This document shows positions 48,199 to 55,551 of a stretch of DNA of 64,000 bases, one piece after another. Each line of letters opens with the position of its first letter. Positions within the stretch are counted from its first letter, which is position 1. The notes beneath the pieces were generated by a model. It ran no database searches. It saw nothing but the letters and a program-made list of their open reading frames with translations, and had not been told where the DNA came from. Position numbers and translations under genes: made by a program. The DNA is from Paenibacillus senegalimassiliensis (lineage in GTDB: Bacteria; Bacillota; Bacilli; Paenibacillales; Paenibacillaceae), in the NCBI RefSeq assembly GCF_001486585.1, contig NZ_LN909045.1, positions 357,368 through 421,367 of the forward strand. Reading direction: 5' to 3'.

Positions 48199-49385
48199 TG
48201 ACAGGACGCCTTCTTGCCCGAATCGTACTGCTCCCGCTTCTAAGCTGTACCTTGCTGCTTGGCGGTTGCTGGGATCGCAATGAAATTAATGATTTAGCCA
48301 TCGTATTGGCAACAGGAGTGGATTGGACCGATGGGGAGGTTGAGCTGGCTGCTCAAATTTTCGTGCCCCGTGGAGGGGCGGGCGAGGGGGGAGCCCCGGC
48401 AGAAAGTGCAAGCGGAGTTACTCTGATTCGGACAGCGCAGGGAACGACCATTGCTGAAGCACTCAATCGTTTGCAGCGGCAAGTGTCGCGGGAAATGTTC
48501 TGGGGGCATTGTGAAGTCATCGTGATTAGTGAAGAAGCAGGGCAACAAGGATTACGGGAATATATTGATTTTTTTCTGCGATATCCTCAATTCCGTGAGC
48601 ATGCTTATGTATTCTCCAGTAAAGGGAAAGCCAAAGAACTGTTAGCATTGCTTGATCCACTGGAACGAAATTCTGCCGAATCCTTAAGAGAGATGGCGAT
48701 TCTGGGCTTGGGAGCACGTGTGACCGTGCTGGATTTGGCGAAAGGAATTAAGGGGCCAAGTGAAACGGTCATCTTATCCCGGCTATTAGTCTCTCCTTCA
48801 ACACATACCGAGCAAAGCTCCATCGTCAATTCGCCGACGGTTAACGGTCTGAGTCTGTATAACCGGGGTTACTATGTCAAAACCGTGAAAGAGCCCTTAA
48901 GTCTTGGTGTTCTGATGCTGGCAAATGAGCTGAACAATATTATTCTTCAGGTAGAGGTTGCGGGGATTCCGGGAATCTTCTCGGTTCGTCCTCACAAGAT
49001 TGAAGCCAGATTAAAGCCCGCTATCAGAGAAGACAAGTGGAGTATGACCATCAACATAGAGACGAAGGGAGAGGTGGTGTTGAACACCACTAATGCTTCG
49101 CTCGCTAAGCAGCAGGTGATGGCGGCAGTGGAGCAGGCATGGGAAGAGGAGATGAAGCTTCTGGCAGAGCAAGCCATACAATTGGCTCAAGATGAATTGC
49201 ATGCCGATCTGTTTCAGTTTGCGGTGAAGTTCCGCCGGCATTATCCAAGGCAATGGAAGGCGCAGGAGGCACAGTGGGATGATATATTCTCCAAGCTGGA
49301 GGTGCAAGTGACGGCCCATGCCAAAATTACGGGTAGTGGTAAATCAACAACTCCTCAAGGAATACCCGGCAGTGAGAACAAGTAA
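48195..49385 (+). CDS. Spore germination receptor, GerC-type lipoprotein
   Basis: 396 residues from the ATG at 48195 (ATGA overlap, AAAGGAGG ahead). The lipoprotein signal ends LLLGGCWDRNEINDLAIVLATGVDW, the classic Ger(x)C start with acylated Cys near 23. MFWGHCEVIVISEEAGQQGLREYIDFFLRYPQFREHAYVF and SPTVNGLSLYNRGYYV are family motifs. The C-terminal domain includes DLFQFAVKFRRHYPRQWKAQEAQWDDIFSKLEVQV. It completes a GerA/B/C receptor. Confidence 0.94.
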   Translation: MMTGRLLARIVLLPLLSCTLLLGGCWDRNEINDLAIVLATGVDWTDGEVELAAQIFVPRGGAGEGGAPAESASGVTLIRTAQGTTIAEALNRLQRQVSREMFWGHCEVIVISEEAGQQGLREYIDFFLRYPQFREHAYVFSSKGKAKELLALLDPLERNSAESLREMAILGLGARVTVLDLAKGIKGPSETVILSRLLVSPSTHTEQSSIVNSPTVNGLSLYNRGYYVKTVKEPLSLGVLMLANELNNIILQVEVAGIPGIFSVRPHKIEARLKPAIREDKWSMTINIETKGEVVLNTTNASLAKQQVMAAVEQAWEEEMKLLAEQAIQLAQDELHADLFQFAVKFRRHYPRQWKAQEAQWDDIFSKLEVQVTAHAKITGSGKSTTPQGIPGSENK

Positions 49386-49397
49386 CCGAGGTGTGAT

Positions 49398-49613
49398 ATG
49401 AAGATTGCATATGCTATAGGCATTGTATTGATGTCTGCGGGAATCGGTTATGGGGAATGGCGTGCCAGCAAGGAGAAGAGGGCTCAAATCGCCGCAGTCG
49501 GGATGATATCATTGGCTGCAATCCTGGCTATGGCGCTAATCTTTTTCCCCGATTTGCCTGGGCCAACACAACTGGTCTTGTTATTATTCGGCTGGTTGGA
49601 CAAGTATTTGTAG
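49398..49613 (+). CDS. Small two-span membrane protein in the germination operon
   Basis: 71 residues, 13 bases after gerC with GAGGTG before the ATG. Two hydrophobic helices (IAYAIGIVLMSAGIGYG and IAAVGMISLAAILAMALIFF) flank a charged loop RASKEKRAQ, and a third short hydrophobic end (TQLVLLLFGWL) follows. GerD-like or fourth-subunit proteins occur in some germination operons, and small two-span proteins have been seen beside ger genes in Bacilli. No named family is recognised with certainty. Confidence 0.7.
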   Translation: MKIAYAIGIVLMSAGIGYGEWRASKEKRAQIAAVGMISLAAILAMALIFFPDLPGPTQLVLLLFGWLDKYL

Positions 49614-49630
49614 CCACAGGCTTCAGGAAC

Positions 49631-49667
49631 AGGAATGGCGGTGTAGAAATACTCCGCCATTCCTTTG
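49631..49667. terminator. Terminator between the germination operon and the pectate lyase
   Basis: AGGAATGGCGG (49631-49641) pairs with CCGCCATTCCT (49654-49664), an eleven-base stem followed by TTG. It lies between convergent stops. Confidence 0.8.
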
Positions 49668-49689
49668 TTAGCGTTAACAATAAGGGGTA

Positions 49690-50361
49690 TCAGTATTTCG
49701 TATTGCCGGACTGGCTGGTATTACCGGATGCAAAGCCTTTGAATAGAGTCGGTACATCATGATATCGGGTGTTTGTGATTTTAGCTGTGCTTGATTTGCT
49801 GTCTGTTCTGAAAATGGAGTCCTTCACATCGGAAATATCCGAATTGTCGAGCGTGAAGTTGACCTTGTAGGAGGTGCCGCCATTTTGCCGGGCCAGCTTG
49901 CCGATGTCCTTGGCCTTGAAGTTCTTGATGTTAATGGTGCCTGCCGCATTCGCCTGGAACACCTTATCATAGGCTTTGTAGGCTCCACCGCCGCTTATAT
50001 TCACCGTGCCGGAGGATTTGAGTGTCAGCGCGTCTTCGCCGACATCAAGCCAGGTGACATTCGTAATCGTACCATTGCCGTAGACATGCACGCCGTCAGC
50101 CCCGGGAGCCCCGATATTCACATTCTTCAAGGTTGCGTTGTTCTCCAGCTTGAAGATCGGCTTTTGACCTTCAGCCTGACTGCCATCGCCCAATGCTTTT
50201 GGATCGGCAACATAGGTTTGACCTTTACCGTCGAACGTCTCTCCCGCTTTCACTACAATCGTTTTGTTAACGACAATAGGGGAGGCCGCATCCACTTGCG
50301 TAACTCCTGACAGCGCTACCAGCAAAACACCGGATAAAATAATGCCCAATACCTTTTTCAA
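49690..50361 (-). CDS. Secreted pectate lyase, PL3 family
   Basis: 223 residues if begun at the TTG at 50361, nine bases after GAAGGGACGG; an ATG at 50379 is in frame without a site. Signal peptide [22 protein letters not shown]. The body is a small right-handed beta-helix: [69 protein letters not shown] and [24 protein letters not shown] match PL3 pectate lyases, which cut polygalacturonate with calcium. It is shorter than plant-pathogen Pel proteins, as PL3 usually is. A cre-like site lies 108 bases upstream. Confidence 0.92.
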   Translation of the reverse strand: MKKVLGIILSGVLLVALSGVTQVDAASPIVVNKTIVVKAGETFDGKGQTYVADPKALGDGSQAEGQKPIFKLENNATLKNVNIGAPGADGVHVYGNGTITNVTWLDVGEDALTLKSSGTVNISGGGAYKAYDKVFQANAAGTINIKNFKAKDIGKLARQNGGTSYKVNFTLDNSDISDVKDSIFRTDSKSSTAKITNTRYHDVPTLFKGFASGNTSQSGNTKY

Positions 50362-50468
50362 AACATACCGTCCCTTCATCAATCATATTTGGGGTGCACC
50401 CAAATCAAACATATTCGTTATTTTTAACAATATAACTATGAAATGTAATATTATGTATTTATTTAATC

Positions 50469-50482
50469 TGTAAGCGCTTAAA
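50469..50482. promoter_or_regulatory. cre-like site in the pectate lyase/lacI gap
   Basis: TGTAAGCGCTTAAA matches the CcpA cre pattern at all but one fixed position and holds the perfect palindrome TAAGCGCTTA. It lies 8 bases upstream of the lacI -35 and 108 bases from the pectate lyase start. CcpA binding would tie these genes to carbon status. Confidence 0.45.
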
Positions 50483-50489
50483 AAAGTCA

Positions 50490-50518
50490 TTGAATTTCCA
50501 TCTTCTGCTTGTTATAAT
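50490..50518 (+). promoter_or_regulatory. Sigma-A type promoter of lacI
   Basis: TTGAAT (50490-50495), 17 bases, then a perfect TATAAT (50513-50518). The palindromic operator begins five bases later, over the expected start site. Confidence 0.8.
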
Positions 50519-50522
50519 CACA

Positions 50523-50538
50523 TTGAAAAGCTTTTCAA
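50523..50538. promoter_or_regulatory. LacI-family operator 1
   Basis: TTGAAAAGCTTTTCAA is a perfect 16-bp palindrome just downstream of the lacI -10. A palindrome with the same 14-bp core precedes the importer operon at 51629, pointing to autorepression and control of the importer by this LacI protein. Confidence 0.75.
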
Positions 50539-50553
50539 ACAAAGGAATGGACT

Positions 50554-51579
50554 ATGACAAAGACAAAACCTACCATTAGGGACGTGGCCAGAAGAGCAGG
50601 GGTCTCCATCAGCACCGTATCGCGTGTAATGAACGCTCCGGATACTGTGGTGGAGAGCAAGCGGGAACGGGTGCTGGAAGCGATTCGCGAGTTGAATTAC
50701 CAGCCTAACGCCTTTGCCCGTGGCCTGATCTACAAGAAGTCGTATACTCTGGGACTGCTTATTCCCGATATTGAGAACATGTATTATGCGGGAATGATCC
50801 GCGGAATGCAGGAGGCTTGCAATAAGCTGGGGTACAGCCTGATGATCTGCAATACCGACCGCGACAAAGATCGTCTGCTATCCTACATCGATACGTTCCA
50901 TGAGAAGCAGGTGGACGGCATTGTGTTCGCCAGCGACAAGATGTATCCGGAATATTATGAGAAGCTGCTGGGCTGCCGTATCCCGTTTGTGATGGTATCC
51001 TCCCATTCCGACGAATATGATATTCCTTACGTGGAGGTGGATGATGAAGCCGCGGCTTACGATGCCGCTGCATATCTGATTGAGCTGGGACACCGGCAAA
51101 TCGGCATGATTGGCTTCAACCACGATAATTCCATCGCCGGACCACCTCGTTATGCCGGCTTTGTCCGTGCCATGAACGAGTATGGACTGACAGATAATAT
51201 CGCTAATACGAAGTATGCCAGTCATTACTTTGAGCATGCCTATGAGGCGGCACATGAACTGTTCAGCGAACGTCCTGACCTAACTGCGATATTCTGCGTA
51301 GCTGACGAATTTGCGATGGGTACGATTTCTTATCTTAAGGACCGAAATGTGTTGGTACCCGGGCAAGTGTCCGTCATCGGTTTCGATAATCACAGAATGG
51401 CAGGGATGTATATTCCCAAACTCACCACGATCTCACAACCTATCTACGATCTGGGCTTTCGTGCAGCAGAGAAGCTGCATGAATTGCTGACGACCGGCGA
51501 AGTACAAACACCCCGAGAAATTCTTCAGCATAAGCTTGTCGTCCGTGAATCTACGCGGGAGAGAGCCACTACCAATTAG
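50554..51579 (+). CDS. LacI-family transcriptional regulator
   Basis: 341 residues after AAAGGAATGG. PTIRDVARRAGVSISTVSRVMNAPDTVVESKRERVLEAIRELNYQPNAFARGL is the full LacI helix-turn-helix and hinge. The sugar-binding core has YTLGLLIPDIENMYYAGMIRGMQEA, DGIVFAS, ELGHRQIGMIGFNHD and AIFCVADEFAMGTISYLKDRNVLVPGQVSVIGFDNH. It should repress the alpha-glucoside-type importer and GH65 gene that follow, releasing on a sugar. Confidence 0.94.
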   Translation: MTKTKPTIRDVARRAGVSISTVSRVMNAPDTVVESKRERVLEAIRELNYQPNAFARGLIYKKSYTLGLLIPDIENMYYAGMIRGMQEACNKLGYSLMICNTDRDKDRLLSYIDTFHEKQVDGIVFASDKMYPEYYEKLLGCRIPFVMVSSHSDEYDIPYVEVDDEAAAYDAAAYLIELGHRQIGMIGFNHDNSIAGPPRYAGFVRAMNEYGLTDNIANTKYASHYFEHAYEAAHELFSERPDLTAIFCVADEFAMGTISYLKDRNVLVPGQVSVIGFDNHRMAGMYIPKLTTISQPIYDLGFRAAEKLHELLTTGEVQTPREILQHKLVVRESTRERATTN

Positions 51580-51607
51580 CATCTGCATTACTATGTCTAT
51601 CGCAGCA

Positions 51608-51622
51608 CTTGATAATATCAAG
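51608..51622. promoter_or_regulatory. Second inverted repeat beside operator 2
   Basis: CTTGATA, one central A, TATCAAG forms a 15-bp interrupted palindrome seven bases upstream of operator 2. It differs from the LacI operator and might bind another regulator or be chance in AT-rich sequence. Confidence 0.3.
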
Positions 51623-51628
51623 CTTATT

Positions 51629-51644
51629 CTGAAAAGCTTTTCAG
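51629..51644. promoter_or_regulatory. LacI-family operator 2
   Basis: CTGAAAAGCTTTTCAG is a perfect 16-bp palindrome that shares TGAAAAGCTTTTCA with operator 1. It lies 184 bases before the binding-protein gene. A possible promoter (TTGAAA at 51650, CATATT 18 bases on) starts just downstream. Confidence 0.75.
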
Positions 51645-51827
51645 AGTATTTGAAACATTTGGCTGCGAGGGGGCATATTTTTATTTCTCCTCAAAATGTA
51701 ACCGCATACAAATAAGTCCTCAACGTATTGTAAACCTGTTAAGGGGGTGATCTGTCCGTATTTTTACTGTTCAGTCCAACCTTTCAATCATTTACTATTT
51801 ATAAAATCGAAGGGGATGTAGAGGTCT

Positions 51828-53228
51828 ATGAAAAAAAGATCCAAGTTTGTTTCACTGCTGCTGGTCAGCGGGTTGTCGTTTACAATGCTGCTTAGTGCAT
51901 GTGGTGGAGGCAATAATGCTGTCAATGACCCGGCGCCACCGGCTAATAATACAGCGGAGCAGGGCGAGAATAACGGCGAGGCTGCGGCAACGGGGTCCGC
52001 GCTGGACCTGGCGCTTCAAGGTGAGTATAAGGGTACTACCGTGACCATGTTCGGTCCGTTCGTGGACGCTGACCAAGTTAAATTCGAGACCAGCATCAAG
52101 GAGTTCGAAGAGAAGACTGGAATCGATATTCAATATGAAGGCTCCAAGGAATTTGAAGCGACGATTAACGTGCGTGTCGACGGAGGCAATGCTCCGGATA
52201 TTGCCGACTTCCCGCAGCCCGGGCTGCTCGCTGCTGTCGCCAAGACAGGGAAGGTTATCGACCTGAATGGCATTCTGGATCAGGAGAAGCTGAAGGCCAA
52301 CTACAACCAAAGCTGGCTGGACATGGGGACGATGGAAGGTAAGGACGGAGAGATCATGGCTGGCATTTGGAACCGTAGTAATGTGAAGAGCCTGGTGTGG
52401 TATCCGAAGAAGCAGTTTGAGGAAGCGGGCTACACCATTCCACAGACTTGGGATGAAATGATGGAACTGACAGACCAAATTGCCAAGGATGGAGATGCAG
52501 CCTGGGCTATCGGCATCGAGAGTGGGGCGGCTACGGGCTGGCCAGCGACGGACTGGGTAGAGGACATTATGCTGCGTACGACTTCACCGGAGAATTACGA
52601 TAAATGGGTAGCTGGCGAGCTTCCGTTCAACTCCCCTGAAGTCAAGCATGCGATTGAAGTGATGTCTGAAATCTGGATGAACCCGGATTATGTGTATGGT
52701 GGAACGAAATCGATTGTAACCACGGCATTCGGGGATTCACCGACGCCGATGTTCGACAATCCTCCGAAGGTGTGGCTGCATCGGCAAGCTAACTTCATTA
52801 CCAGCTTCTTCCCGGAAACCGCGAAGGTTGACGAGGATTACGCCTGGTTCTACTTGCCGCCGATTGATGAGCAATATGGCGAGCCTGTGCTTGTAGCCGG
52901 GGATATTTATGCCATGTTCAACGATCGTCCCGAAGTTCGGGCGGTTATGGAATTCTTCACGACTGGTGAATCCATTAAGACCTGGGTACAATCCGGCGGG
53001 GTGATTGCACCGATGAATGATGCTTCGCTTGACTGGTATGCTTCCGAATCGGACCGCCGCATGGCTGAGCTTGTGCAGAATGCGTCTACACTTCGCTTCG
53101 ACGGTTCTGACCTGATGCCAGGTAAAGTAGGCGCGGGCACGTTCTGGAAAGGAATTACCGACTACGTCAGCGGAACAGCGACGTTGGACGAAGCGCTTGA
53201 CCAAATTCAGGCAGGCTGGAGCAACTAG
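51828..53228 (+). CDS. Alpha-glucoside-type ABC binding lipoprotein
   Basis: 466 residues. Lipoprotein signal LVSGLSFTMLLSACGGG with Cys near 25. VTMFGPFVDADQVKFETSIKEFEEKTGIDIQYEGSKEFE and IADFPQPGLLAAVAKTGKVIDL, then GAATGWPATDWVEDIMLR, resemble AglE-type alpha-glucoside binding proteins of the CUT1 class. It is the first gene of the operon downstream of operator 2 and works with the two permeases that follow. No ATPase gene is present. Confidence 0.92.
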   Translation: MKKRSKFVSLLLVSGLSFTMLLSACGGGNNAVNDPAPPANNTAEQGENNGEAAATGSALDLALQGEYKGTTVTMFGPFVDADQVKFETSIKEFEEKTGIDIQYEGSKEFEATINVRVDGGNAPDIADFPQPGLLAAVAKTGKVIDLNGILDQEKLKANYNQSWLDMGTMEGKDGEIMAGIWNRSNVKSLVWYPKKQFEEAGYTIPQTWDEMMELTDQIAKDGDAAWAIGIESGAATGWPATDWVEDIMLRTTSPENYDKWVAGELPFNSPEVKHAIEVMSEIWMNPDYVYGGTKSIVTTAFGDSPTPMFDNPPKVWLHRQANFITSFFPETAKVDEDYAWFYLPPIDEQYGEPVLVAGDIYAMFNDRPEVRAVMEFFTTGESIKTWVQSGGVIAPMNDASLDWYASESDRRMAELVQNASTLRFDGSDLMPGKVGAGTFWKGITDYVSGTATLDEALDQIQAGWSN

Positions 53229-53265
53229 CTCTCTTCGTTGAATAGCTGCAAGTTAAGTCATGCTG

Positions 53266-53314
53266 GGGCGCGTGGGCCGATCTTGTTCATCCGGCGACTC
53301 GCGCCCTCTTTATT
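53266..53314 (+). terminator. Intra-operon terminator/attenuator after the binding-protein gene
   Basis: GGGCGCG (53266-53272) pairs with CGCGCCC (53300-53306), followed by TCTTTATTT. As in the nucleoside operon, it separates the binding-protein gene from the permeases and should let only part of transcription through. Confidence 0.65.
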
Positions 53315-53356
53315 TGCAAGATTTCTTTATTCTGAAAGTACGCTTGAGGAGGGGTC

Positions 53357-54442
53357 ATGATGAGTGCAGAGGCCAAGCAAACCGTAAGTTTCCGGGCCGT
53401 CCTCTTATCCCTGGCCGTGCTGCTGGCGAATGTCGCCGGGCATGGACTAATCTTTCGCTTTTTTCGCGATTCTACGTTAAATCCATTATTAACGGCTATA
53501 TGCGCTGTATTGTGGGGTGTGGTCGGTGTTTATTTGCTGTATTACAGCTTCACCTGGGCGGTGGAGCAATACCCGCAGCAGGTGCGCCGGAGAGTGCTTC
53601 CGTATATTTTCATAGGACCGGCCGTCATTCTGTTAGGCTGGTTGCTCGTGTTGCCGGCGGTCCGCACGTTGTATCTAAGCTTCTTCAACGCCTCCTCGGA
53701 GCAGTTTGTCGGGCTGGCCAACTATGCGGCGGTCTTCACCGACAAGTTGATGGCCACGGCGCTGCGCAACAATTTGCTCTGGGTGTTTGTAGGCACATTA
53801 GCCTGCGTTGCACTAGGTCTGCTGATTGCCATTTTGGCGGATCGCAGCAGCTATGAGCGAGTCGCCAAGTCAATCATTTTCATGCCCATGGCGATATCCT
53901 TCGTTGCGGCGGGCGTCATCTGGAAGTTCGTCTATTATTACCAGCCGGGCGATCAGCAGATCGGGTTGCTTAATGCCATCGTGACCGCCTTTGGCGGGGA
54001 GGCTCAGGCCTGGACCAGTATGTTGCAGCCCTGGAACAACTTTTTCCTGATTCTGATATTGATCTGGATGCAGACCGGGTTCGCTATGGTTATTTTCTCG
54101 GCGGCGATCAAGGGGGTGCCGGAGGATATTCTGGAGGCGGCGCGGGTAGACGGAGCGGGGGAGATTCGTATTTTCTTCCGCATCATCATCCCGTTCATCT
54201 CCACGACCATTTTGACGGTGACGACGACGATCATTGTTTTTACGCTCAAGATCTTCGATGTTGTCATGGTTATGACCGGTGGGCAATACGGTACCGAGGT
54301 AGTAGCTACGCAGTTCTATCGGCAATTCTTCATGTACCGCAATTTCGGTTACGGCTCGACGTTGGCTATTGTCTTGCTTATTGCCGTATTGCCGGTCATC
54401 ATCATTAATCTGCGGCAGTTCCGCAAGCAGGGGGGATTCTAA
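53357..54442 (+). CDS. Alpha-glucoside-type ABC permease (AglF type)
   Basis: 361 residues after AGGAGGGG. Two N-terminal spans (LLSLAVLLANVAGHGLIF, LTAICAVLWGVVGVYLLYYSF) precede the usual six (YIFIGPAVILLGWLLVLPAVRTLYLSFFN onwards). The EAA loop is AIKGVPEDILEAARVDGAGEIRIFFRIIIPF. The extra N-terminal pair is usual for AglF/MalF-like subunits. Its stop overlaps the next start by one base. Confidence 0.93.
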   Translation: MMSAEAKQTVSFRAVLLSLAVLLANVAGHGLIFRFFRDSTLNPLLTAICAVLWGVVGVYLLYYSFTWAVEQYPQQVRRRVLPYIFIGPAVILLGWLLVLPAVRTLYLSFFNASSEQFVGLANYAAVFTDKLMATALRNNLLWVFVGTLACVALGLLIAILADRSSYERVAKSIIFMPMAISFVAAGVIWKFVYYYQPGDQQIGLLNAIVTAFGGEAQAWTSMLQPWNNFFLILILIWMQTGFAMVIFSAAIKGVPEDILEAARVDGAGEIRIFFRIIIPFISTTILTVTTTIIVFTLKIFDVVMVMTGGQYGTEVVATQFYRQFFMYRNFGYGSTLAIVLLIAVLPVIIINLRQFRKQGGF

Positions 54443-55551
54443 TGGCTGCATCCAATCCGGCCAAGAAGGTCAGATCACGCAAGCGTGGCAAGCTGATCGT
54501 CAATTTGGCTTTGGGGTTCATTTGCTTCCTCTGGCTCATTCCGACGGTGGGACTGTTTGTGTCCTCCTTCCGTCCGGCTGCGGATATTTTACAGACCGGT
54601 TGGTGGAATGCCTTCCCTCACCGGGAGTGGACGAATGCCGAGACGCTTCAGCTCTCCAAGGAAATTGATCTGCGTGAGCCGATTGAGGCCCGCGGTCAAA
54701 CCTATAGTGATGAGCAATTGCGAGCTGGCGTAGTTGTGGATGGGGAACGGCTGATTTGGGAGAATCGCCGCGCCCGGACCCTGAATGTGCAGGATCGGGG
54801 CTGGGAGATTGTCCCTGACCTGACGCTGGATAATTACAAGAACGTGCTGTCGGGGAAGGAATATAAGCTCAAGCTGGCGGATGGCAGCGAGTCGGTGCAG
54901 AAGGGCAGCGGCTTGTCCCAGGCCTTCTGGAATACAATGACGATCGCCGTACCGGCCACAGTAATACCGGTGCTGATCGCTTCTTTTGCCGCCTATGCGT
55001 TTGCCTGGCTGCGGTTCCCTGGACGGCGGACCTTGTTTGTCATCATCATCGCTATGCTCGTCATTCCTTTGCAGGTGGCGTTAATCCCGGTGCTTAAGGA
55101 TTTTACGGCCCTCGGACTAAGCGGCAGCTACTTGGGGATATGGCTTGCCCATAGCGCGTTTGGATTGCCGCTCGTCACTTATTTCATGTATAACTTTATC
55201 AGCCAGTTGCCCAAGGATCTGTTCGAATCGGCATTTATTGATGGGGCCAGCCATTTTACCATTTTCTCCAGGCTTATTCTTCCCTTGTCGGTGCCGGCAC
55301 TCGCTTCCATCGGCATCTTCCAATTCCTGTGGGTATGGAATGATTATCTGGTATCGTTGATCTTTATCGGGAATCAGCCGAGTGTACAGGTCATGTCGAT
55401 GAAGATTGCCGATTTGGTTGGTTCTCGCGGCAATGACTGGCATTTGTTGACGTCTGCTGCCTTCATCTCGATGCTGATGCCGCTGGCGATCTTCTTCCTG
55501 CTGCAAAAGTATTTTGTCAGAGGGTTGATGGGAGGTTCAGTCAAGGGATGA
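54442..55551 (+). CDS. Alpha-glucoside-type ABC permease (AglG type)
   Basis: 369 residues, start within TAATG. The first span (LIVNLALGFICFLWLIPTVGLFVSSFRP) is followed by an external insert of about 100 residues (WWNAFPHREWTNAETLQLSKEI to EIVPDLTLDNYKNVLSG), then five spans. The EAA loop is LPKDLFESAFIDGASHFTIFSRLILPLS. The external insert is typical of AglG-like permeases for alpha-glucosides. Overlaps GH65 by four bases (ATGA). Confidence 0.93.
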   Translation: MAASNPAKKVRSRKRGKLIVNLALGFICFLWLIPTVGLFVSSFRPAADILQTGWWNAFPHREWTNAETLQLSKEIDLREPIEARGQTYSDEQLRAGVVVDGERLIWENRRARTLNVQDRGWEIVPDLTLDNYKNVLSGKEYKLKLADGSESVQKGSGLSQAFWNTMTIAVPATVIPVLIASFAAYAFAWLRFPGRRTLFVIIIAMLVIPLQVALIPVLKDFTALGLSGSYLGIWLAHSAFGLPLVTYFMYNFISQLPKDLFESAFIDGASHFTIFSRLILPLSVPALASIGIFQFLWVWNDYLVSLIFIGNQPSVQVMSMKIADLVGSRGNDWHLLTSAAFISMLMPLAIFFLLQKYFVRGLMGGSVKG

